A DNA stretch of 64,000 nucleotides from Nannocystis pusilla (GTDB taxonomy: Bacteria; Myxococcota_A; Polyangia; Nannocystales; Nannocystaceae). Under the pieces are notes generated by a model. It was not told the DNA's origin and made no database searches. It saw only the letters and a program-made list of their open reading frames with translations. Location: positions 4,255,168 to 4,319,167 of the forward strand of contig NZ_JAPNKE010000002.1 in assembly GCF_026626665.1 (NCBI RefSeq). The letters run 5' to 3'. A program made the position numbers and the translations under genes. Shown piece by piece: positions 57,046-64,000 of this stretch (position 1 is the stretch's first letter; each line of letters starts with the position of its first letter).

Positions 57046-58666
57046 TCACTCGCCGAACACGCGCACGAGCTCCATGTTCGATGGGACATGCTCCTTGAGC
57101 CATGTCCCGAAGCGCACCCGCGACGCCCGCCAGAACTCCGCCAGCGTCGCCCCCGGCGCCGCGTCGAGCCCCTGCACCAGGCTCACGAAGCCGCGGATCG
57201 CCGGCGCCAGAGCCGGCGCGCGCAGCGGGTCCGAGCCGTGGCGCGGCGCGATCGCCCCGATGTCGAAGTTGCGCGTGCGCGCCAGCGCCGGCGCCACCGG
57301 GTCGCGCGGCTCGATCAGCAGGTACAGGTCGCCCTGCCCCGGCGCCGCCGCGCGCTCGCGCAGGTGTACGCACACGAACCCGAGCCGCTCGGGCCCGGCC
57401 TCGCCGAGCTCGCGGCCCTGGCCCGCCGCGCGGGCCGTCTGGCGCGCGGTCGCCTCGTCGCGCACCTCGTCGAGCGCCAAGTTCTGCACCAGCCCGCTCG
57501 TCAGCACCACGAACGCCTTCTGCGGCTTCAGCTCGGTGTCGCGGGTCAGCAGGATCCGCTTCGACTCCCAGAAGTAATCCTCGCGGTACAGGTTCTGCTG
57601 GTAGTAGAAGCGGACCATCCGCAGCAGGTCGCCGAACATCTCGCGGTGGTGCGCCTGATACTTCGCGCGCGCTCGCCTCGTCGGCCCCGCCCTGCAGCAC
57701 CGCGATCGCGGTGCGACCCGCGTGCCACGCCGAGTGCATCGCCAGCAGCACCCCGGTGGACAGCACCGGGTCGATGAAGCCCGCCGCGTCGCCGATCTGG
57801 ATCCACCCCGGACCTGTCACTTCGGACATGCGGTAGCTCCAGTCGCGCTCGTGGCGGACCGGCGTCACCCGCGTCGCCGCCGGCCCGAGCACCGGGGCCA
57901 GCTCGCTCGCCGCCGCCAGCAGCGCGTCGTAGTCGCGACGCGGCGCCCCGCGGGCCTCGCCCGCGTCGAGCTGCACCACCCCCACGCTCGCCCTGCCGCC
58001 GCCGATCGGGAAGAACCACCACCACTGCTCGGCCTCCGCCAAGAACAGCGCCTGCTCGTGGCGCGGCGGCGGCGCTCCGACGCAGCCGGAGAAGTGGGCC
58101 CACATCGCCTGGTGCTTGAGCCCCGCGATCTCCTCGCGGCGGTCCTTCGCGCGGCCGAGCAGCATCGACTGCCCGGTCGCGTCGATCACCAGCCGTGCCC
58201 GCGTCTCCTGCAGCTGTCCGGCGCGCTCCACGCCGCGCCGACCAGCCGCTCGCCGTCCCACAGCAGCGTCCGCGCGACCGCCCGATCGAGCACCACCGCC
58301 CCCGCGCGCGTCGCCGCCGCGAACAGGATCGCGTCGAAGCGCGCGCGCTCGACCAGCCACGCGTGGTCGTAGGCGTCGCTGTCGTAGAACCATAGGTCCC
58401 AGCGCGGCGTCTTGCCCCACCCCCACAGCGTGCTGCCCGTCTTGCGCCCGAACCCGGCCGCCTCGACCGCGGCGAGCGCGTCGATCTCGGCCAGGATCGG
58501 GATGATCCCCGGCAGCAAGCTCGCCCACGTGCGCGCGCGGGTGCGTGCCGGCCTCGAGCAGCAGCACGCGCAGCCCCGCCTTCGCCATCACCGCCGCCGC
58601 GGTGCTGCCCGCCGGCCCGCCGCCGATCACCAGCACATCGACGACGTCGAGCTCACCGGCGTCCAT
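57046..58666 (-). CDS. Flavin-dependent halogenase-like/FAD oxidoreductase (several frameshifts)
   Basis: About 540 residues from ATG 58666. The FAD-binding start (VLVIGGGPAGSTAAAVMAKAG) and HPRAHVGE...LLPGIIPIL follow the flavin-dependent halogenase pattern. WWWFFPIGGGRASVGVV resembles the WxWxIP halogenase motif with Phe for Ile, and IQIGDAAGFIDPVLSTGV completes the flavin site. The frame must be corrected near 58530, 58210 and 57660. Halogenase-like flavoproteins also include non-halogenating oxygenases, so activity is open. The last residues FGTWLKEHVPSNMEL are encoded by hairpin copies (ATGTTC-GATG-GGACAT at 57074-57089), so the C-terminus has been built or extended by the element. Confidence 0.75.
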
Positions 58667-58969
58667 CGACCCGCCCCCGGCCACCGCCGCACCACTCGCC
58701 GCGCGTCATGGGCTGTACCATCGGACATGTACGCTCAGACATGCGCTTTCCACCCTGTTCGATAGAACATGCCTGAAGAGACATGGCAGTCCGGGCCCGG
58801 ACGCGTCGCGCCGCGTCCGGGCGAGCCGCCGCTCGCGCCCCTGGCCCCGCGCGTACCCGTCCGGCCGGCCTCGCCCCGCATGCGCCGTCAGACATGGTCC
58901 CCGCCGCGCCCGTTCGGCCGGCTTCGCCGCCTGCCCTTTCAGACATGTCCGAAGATGCTCCTCGCCCGG
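58667..58969. repeat. Intergenic region with several hairpin half-sites
   Basis: Between the OPT transporter gene and the flavoprotein gene (both minus strand). It holds GGACATGTACGCTCAGACATG (58733-58743 area), TTCGATAGAACATGCC, GAGACATGG, TCAGACATGG and TTTCAGACATGTCCGAAG (58935-58955). All are degenerate members of the dispersed family. No gene recognised. Confidence 0.6.
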
Positions 58970-60843
58970 TCACGCGCTCGCCCGCGCCCCGCGGTACAGG
59001 AAGAAGCAGATCGCCAGCACCAGCGCCAGCGTCGCCAGCTCGCCGAGCTCGCCGCCGAGCAGCGGCGGCGCCTTCTTCGGCACCAGGCCCGAGACCACCA
59101 GCCCGGCCACCAGCACCCCCGCCAGGCCCTCGCCGGCGACCACCCCCGCGGCCGCCAGGATCCCCGAGCGGGCCTCGCCCTCGGCCGGGCGGCCGCGCTC
59201 GGACAGCGCGCGCACGCAGCCGCCGAGGAAGATCGGCAGCATCGACGCGATCGGCAGGTACACCCCGATCGCGAACGCCAGGCCCGACACCCCGCACAGC
59301 ATCGCCGCGCCGGAGATCCCCGCGCCCGTGGCGACCAGGCCCCACGGCAGCTCGCCGCTCAGCACGCCCTCGATGATCGTCTTCATCAGGGTCGCCTGCG
59401 GGGCCGCCAGCTCCTTGCCGCCGAAGCCGTAGCTCGACAGCAGCAGCACCGTCCCGGCCACCACCCAGCAGGCGCAGGCTGCCCCGATGAGCTGCCCGAG
59501 CTGCTGCCACGCCGGCGTCGCGCCGACCAGGTAGCCCGTCTTCCAGGTCCTGCGAGATGTCGCCGGCCTTCGACGTCGCCACCGCCACCACCGTCCCGAC
59601 CGTCAGCACCGCCGCGCGCCCCGAGGTCGTCCCAGCCGAGCGCCGCGAACACCGCCGCAGTGCCGAGCAGCGTCACCAGAGTGATGCCCGACGTCGGCTG
59701 CGACGACACCCCGACGATGCCGACGATCCGGGCCGCCACCGCCACCGACAGCAGCCCGAACACCGCCACCCCGAGCGCGCACACCAGGCGGGCCACGAAC
59801 CCGAGGTCGCCGGCGACGAGCCCGGGCACCAGCGCGACCGCGGCGATCACCACCGCGATGGCCGCGGCGATGAAGCTGCCCGGCAGGTCGCGATCGGTCG
59901 CGCCGGCGGTCGCCTTCTCACCTGTCTCTTTGCGCATGCCCCTTGCGACAGATACGAACGCACCGGCCATCATGGGCATGTTGCGCAGGACGGTCAGGAT
60001 CCCCGCCGTCGCCACCGCCCCGGCGCCGATGTAGCGGATGTACTGGCGCCAGATCTGCGACGCGTCCATCTGCGCGATCGTCAGCTCGCGCTCGGGGTAG
60101 AGCGGACCCGGCAGCCCCGCGCCGATCCACGCGATCAGCGGGATCAGGGCCAGCGAAGACACCACCGCCCCCGCCACCACCACCGCCGCCTGGCGGTAGC
60201 CGAGGATGAACCCCACGGCCAGCAACGCCGGCGCGAACTCCAGCGCCACCTCGGCCTTGGGCAAGAGCGGCACCGCGGCGCCCGCCTCGCTCGGCACCGC
60301 GAACAGCAGCGCCACCAGCAGCTTCATGCCCGCGCCGACCGCCATGCCGCGGAAGATCCACGCGCTGCCGCTCGCGCTGGTGGTCGTCGCCCGCAGCACC
60401 TCCGCGCACGCGCGGCCCTCGGGGTACGGCAGCTCGCCGTGGCCGTCGACGATCAGCATGCGCCGCAGCGGGATCATCGCCGCCAGCCCGAGCACCCCGC
60501 CGAGCAGGGCCAGCAGCGCGATCTGCCAGAACGGCGGCGCGATGCCCCACAGGAACAGCGCCGGGATGGTGAAGATCGTGCCGGTCGCCAGCGACGTCGA
60601 GGCCGAGCCGATCGTCTGCGACAGGTTGGCCTCGAGCAGGCTGGCGCGCCCGCGCAGCAGCGCCACGGTCATCACCGACGCCGGGATCGACGCCGACACC
60701 GTCATGCCGACCTTGAGCCCGAGGTAGGCGTTGGCGGCCCCGAACACGACCCCGAGCGCGACGCCGGTGACGACCGCGCGGACCGTGAACTCGCGCATGG
60801 AGGGCGGGGTGCTGGGCGGGGCAGTCACGGCGAGCCTCAGCAA
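58970..60843 (-). CDS. OPT-family oligopeptide transporter (frameshifted)
   Basis: About 624 residues with some 14-16 membrane helices. Characteristic segments: NAYLGLKVGMTVSASIPASV, GSASTSLATGTIFTIPALFLWG, GELPYPEGRACAEVLRATTT and GAGAVATAGILTVLRNMPMM; the end has GLAFAIGVYLPIASMLPIFLGG, LAGVLVAGLVVSGLVPKKAPPLLGG. OPT proteins import peptides or metal chelates by proton symport. Frame breaks lie near 59625 and 59540. In a loop, RGMRKETGEKATAG (about 59918-59950) is encoded by hairpin-type sequence CACCTGTCTCTTTGCGCATG, another in-frame copy. Confidence 0.9.
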
Positions 60844-61077
60844 TACCAGACGTCACGCGGGCCGCGAAAGCCGGCCCGCGCTGCGTCCCGGACCGGGGCT
60901 TCACCAAGCGATGGAGCGGGGGCTCCCGAGCGCTCGACGCCTTCGAACGCTTCGCCGGACGGCAGGCTGCCCCGCTGACTCGGCGACCGCGAGCGCCGGG
61001 CATCACCCGTTCGACCGCGGTCGGAGAGCCGCCGACGGCGAACGTCGCAGTTGCCACGACCGAGCCGCGAGCTCCGC

Positions 61078-61713
61078 TCACAGCCCTGAAAAAAAGCTGC
61101 GCGGGTCCTCGCCGCGGCGGTCGCGGGCCCAGCGGAGCCGCTGGCGGCGCCACGGCATCAGCTCGATCCGCTGCGGCGCTCGCCAGTGGCCCTCGTGGGC
61201 CCGCTGCAGCAGCGGCGCGATCGCCAGCGGGTACTCGATCGGCGTCCGGCAGATCCACGCCACGCCTGTCCCGAAGGCCAGGCGCAGCTCCCACAGCGCC
61301 GCCGCCCGCCGCGACTCCCCGAGCCACGGCGCCGGCTCGTCGACGCGGACGCTCAGCCCGCGCAGGCGGTCGCGCAGCAGCAGCGGCGCGCCTGGCCAGA
61401 CCTCGAAGATCCCCGCCTGCGTCGTCGCCAGCAGCCGGTACAGCGGCGTCGGCTCGATCCCCGGCACCCGGCCCGTCGCTGCTCGCCAGGCCCACGTGTC
61501 GCCCGGCGCCGCGCCCGGCGGCTCCGCGTCGCACAGCGCCCAGTCGACCCGCGCCGCGGCCAGCGCCTCGTGCCCGCTGTCGACCGACGTGTGCACCCCC
61601 ACCTCGCGGTCCCACCGCTCGAGCAGCGGCGCCGCCCGGCGGGCCCCGTCGCGCCCGCCGAACACCCGCTCGCCGAGCTCGTCGAGCGCCGCCGACAGGC
61701 GCGCCCGGTCCAT
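61078..61713 (-). CDS. Hypothetical protein
   Basis: 211 residues from ATG 61713 (MDRARLSAALDELGERVFGG), or 219 from GTG 61737. No signal or membrane helix. The body is mixed alpha/beta with many Trp and Arg (WALCDAEPPGAAPGDTWAW, GVAWICRTPIEYPLAIAPLLQRAHEGHWR, ELMPWRRQRLRWARDRRGEDP). No family recognised. The ATG lies in a hairpin copy (CTGTCC-CCGA-GGACAT on the minus strand, 61712-61727), so the start region is formed by the dispersed element, as in the M23 peptidase gene. Confidence 0.65.
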   Translation of the reverse strand: MDRARLSAALDELGERVFGGRDGARRAAPLLERWDREVGVHTSVDSGHEALAAARVDWALCDAEPPGAAPGDTWAWRAATGRVPGIEPTPLYRLLATTQAGIFEVWPGAPLLLRDRLRGLSVRVDEPAPWLGESRRAAALWELRLAFGTGVAWICRTPIEYPLAIAPLLQRAHEGHWRAPQRIELMPWRRQRLRWARDRRGEDPRSFFSGL

Positions 61714-62051
61714 GTCCTCGGGGACAGGCGCGCTCACCCGCGCCTCCGGGCGGACGTTCGCCTGGCCTTCGAGACAGCCACCCGACCGTCGCTCTCGCCC
61801 CAGCGACGAGTGTAACGGGGCGCAGAACAAGGGATGGCCCGCGGGACCACGGGGCTGCGGCAGCAGCTCGCGCCTTCGCGCGGCCTCCGCTCGCCGGAGG
61901 GCCGCCGGCCCGGCCGCTCATCTGCGAGCCGGCGGCCTGCCCGCGCGCCCCCGTCGAACCCGCCGCCCCTACCTGCCCCGCAGGACATGTCCCTTCAGCC
62001 CTGTCCCTCGCGTCCTGCCCTGGCGAACATGTCCTCGCGGACCTGCTCGCT
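61714..62051. repeat. Intergenic region with hairpin copies
   Basis: Between carA and the hypothetical gene, both minus strand. It contains GCCTGGCCTTCGAGACAGCC (61747-61766), a perfect-loop CTGGCC-TTCG-type copy with one mismatch in the stem, and a dense block at 61974-62052 (GGACATGTCCCTTCAGCC, CTGTCCCTCGCG, AACATGTCCTCGCGGACCTG). No gene recognised. Confidence 0.65.
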
Positions 62052-63239
62052 TCAGGCGCGCTCGCGGCGGAGGCGGCGGACCTGGGCGACGAAGCCGGCC
62101 AGCAGGTCGGTGGCGTCGTTGGGGCCGGGGCCGGCCTCGGGGTGGTACTGGACCGAGCCGATCGGGCGCCCGCGGACGCGCAGGCCGGCGCAGGTCTTGT
62201 CGAACAGGTTGAGGTGGGTGAGCGTCGCGCTGGCGCCGAGCGACGCCGGGTCGACCGCGAAGCCGTGGTTCTGCGACGTGATCGCCACCTTCTTGTCGTC
62301 CTCGTTGCGGACCGGGTGGTTGCCGCCGTGGTGGCCGAACTTCATCTTGAAGGTGCGGCCGCCGAGCGCCAGCGCCAGCAGCTGGTGGCCGAGGCACACC
62401 CCGAACACGGGAGGCAGCCCCTGCGCGGCCAGCAGGTCGCGCAGCTCGGCGATCACCGCCGTCGCCGCGGCCGGGTCGCCGGGCCCGTTGCTGAGCAGGA
62501 TCCCGTCGGGCCGCAGCGCCAGCACCGCGCTCGCCGGCGTGCTCGCCGGCACCACCGTCACGCGGGCGCCGGCGTCGCGCAGGCGGCGGAGGATGCTGAG
62601 CTTGATCCCGTAGTCCCACGCCACCACGTGGACATCGGCCGGCGGCGCCGCGTGCTCCCAGCTCGGCTGGTCCCACGCGTACGGCGTCCGCGTCGTCACC
62701 CGGCCCGTCAGATCCTGGCCCTCCATCGACGGCGCCGAGCGGGCCAGCGCCAGCAGCTTCTCCACGTCGTCGTGCTCGCTCGACAGCGCCGCCATCACCG
62801 ACCCGCGGTCGCGCAGGTGGCGGGTCAGCGCCCGCGTGTCGACCTCGGCCAGCCCCGGCAGGCCCTTGCGCGCCAGGTAGCTGCCCAGGTCCTCCTGCGC
62901 GCGCCAGTTCGAGACCACCGGCGACAGCGCCCGGACCACCAGGCCCGCGCAGCCGTGCTCGCGCGACTCCTCGTCGTCGGGGTTGACGCCGACGTTGCCG
63001 ACCTCCGACACCGTGAGGCACACCAGCTGGCCGGTGTACGACGGGTCGGTGACGATCTCCTGGTAGCCCGTCAGCGACGTGTTGAACACCACCTCGCCGA
63101 CCACGGTCGTCGCGGCGCCGAAGCCGAGCCCGCGGAACACCCGGCCGTCGGCCAAGACCAGCGCGCCCGGGCGCGCTGCGGGACCGGCGACGGTGAGCGG
63201 ACGGGCGGCGAGGTCGGGGCGGGCTGTTGCTTGGGTCAT
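62052..63239 (-). CDS. carA: Carbamoyl-phosphate synthase small (glutaminase) subunit
   Basis: 395 residues, normal length. The N-terminal domain has ALVLADGRVFRGLGFGA, VVFNTSLTGYQEIVTDPSY, and the class I glutamine amidotransferase domain has the catalytic Cys in VFGVCLGHQLLALALGG, GHHGGNHPV, and the His/Glu of the triad in SVQYHPEAGPGP. It releases ammonia from glutamine for carbamoyl phosphate synthesis by CarB, for pyrimidines and arginine. The ATG at 63239 follows GGAGGACC, a good ribosome site that lies within the hairpin-like AACATGTCTGGAGG. It starts 19 bases after pyrB, which belongs to the same pathway. Confidence 0.96.
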   Translation of the reverse strand: MTQATARPDLAARPLTVAGPAARPGALVLADGRVFRGLGFGAATTVVGEVVFNTSLTGYQEIVTDPSYTGQLVCLTVSEVGNVGVNPDDEESREHGCAGLVVRALSPVVSNWRAQEDLGSYLARKGLPGLAEVDTRALTRHLRDRGSVMAALSSEHDDVEKLLALARSAPSMEGQDLTGRVTTRTPYAWDQPSWEHAAPPADVHVVAWDYGIKLSILRRLRDAGARVTVVPASTPASAVLALRPDGILLSNGPGDPAAATAVIAELRDLLAAQGLPPVFGVCLGHQLLALALGGRTFKMKFGHHGGNHPVRNEDDKKVAITSQNHGFAVDPASLGASATLTHLNLFDKTCAGLRVRGRPIGSVQYHPEAGPGPNDATDLLAGFVAQVRRLRRERA

Positions 63240-63258
63240 GGTCCTCCAGACATGTTCT

Positions 63259-64000
63259 TCAGAGCAGCTCGACGCCGCAGGCGCGCGCGAGCACGGCCAT
63301 GCGGACCGCCACGCCGAGGGTGACCTGGCGGAGGATCCGGCTGTGCGGGCCGTCGGCGACGACGTCGGCGATCTCGACGCCGCGGTTGATCGGGCCCGGG
63401 TGCATCACGATCCCCCCGGGTGCGAGCAGGGCCAGGCGCGCGGGCGTCAGCCCCCAGGCGGCGTGATAGCTCGGCGCGTCCGGGATCGCCACGTCGGCGC
63501 CGAGGCGCTCTCGCTGGATCCGCAGCATCACCGCCACGTCGGCCCCCGCGAGCGCGTCGTCGAGGGTCGGCGCGACCGTCGCCCCCAGGCGCGCAGCGAG
63601 CTCGGGCGGCGCCAGGTCGCCCGGCCCCGCGACCACGCAGTCGGCCCCGAGCGTGCGGAACAGCTGCAGGTCCGAGTGCGCCACCCGGCCGTGGCGGACA
63701 TCGCCGCAGACCGCCACGCGCAGCCCGGTCATCGCCCCCTGCGTCGGCGCGCGGCCGAACGCCTCGAGGATCGTCAGCGCGTCGAGCAGCGCCTGCGTCG
63801 GGTGCTCGTTGACGCCGTCGCCGGCGTTGACGACGCGGGCGCGCATGACCTCGGTCCAGGCGCGCGGGACCCCGTCGCGGCGGTCGCGGACGACCACCGC
63901 GTCGAAGCCCATCGCGTCGAGGTTCTGCAGCGCGTCGCGCTCGGTCTCCCCCTTGCTGGCCGAGCTGGCGGCGTCCTGCACGAAGTGGACGACCTCGGCG
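63259..64000 (-). CDS. pyrB: Aspartate carbamoyltransferase catalytic chain (5'-truncated)
   Basis: The gene runs off the window edge; about 247 C-terminal residues are present. The 80s loop AASSASKGETERDALQNL contains the Ser/Lys of the active site, HPTQALLDALTILEAFG is the carbamoyl phosphate/aspartate region, and MHPGPINRGVEI is the conserved end motif. It condenses carbamoyl phosphate with aspartate, the committed step of pyrimidine synthesis. It is followed by carA in the same direction, forming a pyr operon. Confidence 0.95.
   Translation of the reverse strand, partial: AEVVHFVQDAASSASKGETERDALQNLDAMGFDAVVVRDRRDGVPRAWTEVMRARVVNAGDGVNEHPTQALLDALTILEAFGRAPTQGAMTGLRVAVCGDVRHGRVAHSDLQLFRTLGADCVVAGPGDLAPPELAARLGATVAPTLDDALAGADVAVMLRIQRERLGADVAIPDAPSYHAAWGLTPARLALLAPGGIVMHPGPINRGVEIADVVADGPHSRILRQVTLGVAVRMAVLARACGVELL

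Overview
This window is very GC-rich and reads as a chromosomal segment of a myxobacterium, most likely of the Nannocystaceae (Nannocystis, Plesiocystis or Enhygromyxa relatives). The grounds are three secreted proteins with MYXO-CTERM-like tails (Cys motif, hydrophobic stretch, Arg cluster) after TTG/DDS-rich linkers, a lipoprotein with the myxobacterial 'CGNG..D..EQCDG' cysteine repeat, three transmembrane Ser/Thr kinases of the PKN type, and many hypothetical lipoproteins. No rRNA, tRNA, CRISPR or phage region was seen.

Layout. 1-14 kb: the end of an antiporter-type membrane subunit, a hybrid histidine kinase, a VIT/VWA protein, a Ser/Thr (pseudo)kinase, a phosphosugar mutase coupled to a secreted regulatory-domain protein, and an ABC-2-like permease. 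14-25 kb: spermidine synthase, a tandem pair of secreted metzincin-like proteins, inorganic pyrophosphatase, a second kinase, a GT39-like membrane protein and a Cys-repeat lipoprotein. 25-35 kb: an Nma111/HtrA-like tandem protease, a lipoprotein plus TonB-type receptor operon, MYXO-CTERM and repeat-bearing lipoproteins, and a beta-propeller protein. 35.7-40.4 kb: the heat-shock operon hrcA-grpE-dnaK-dnaJ. 40-48 kb: a divergent LysR/pirin pair, two envelope proteins, a group II intron, several tandem-repeat blocks and an amidohydrolase. 48-64 kb: hemW, a Thg1-like protein, a third kinase, a thioesterase-gpsA pair, a Cys-rich protein, an M23 peptidase, a halogenase-like flavoprotein, an OPT transporter and pyrB-carA.

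The most striking content is not a gene. A short hairpin is scattered through the whole window, called here the TGTCC hairpin: a 6-bp stem of the type ATGTCC/GGACAT around a 4-nt loop, often TTCG or CGAA. Stem variants are compensated on both sides (CTGTCC/GGACAG, CTGGCC/GGCCAG, ATGTTC/GAACAT), so pairing itself seems to be conserved. Copies are most numerous between convergent genes, where they form arrays with periods of about 53, 69-75 and 93 bp. They also lie in frame inside genes (hemW, a glycosyltransferase, an oligopeptide transporter, a flavoprotein, secreted proteins) and over start codons. A group II intron sits inside one cluster. The family looks like a dispersed palindrome that combines terminator-like intergenic use with in-frame insertion as in Rickettsia palindromic elements.

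Caution: about half of the larger genes, including dnaK, dnaJ, hrcA, hemW and the phosphosugar mutase, need one or more single-base frame corrections. That pattern points to indel errors in the assembly rather than pseudogenes. Such genes are given as single features spanning both frames, with the approximate break noted.
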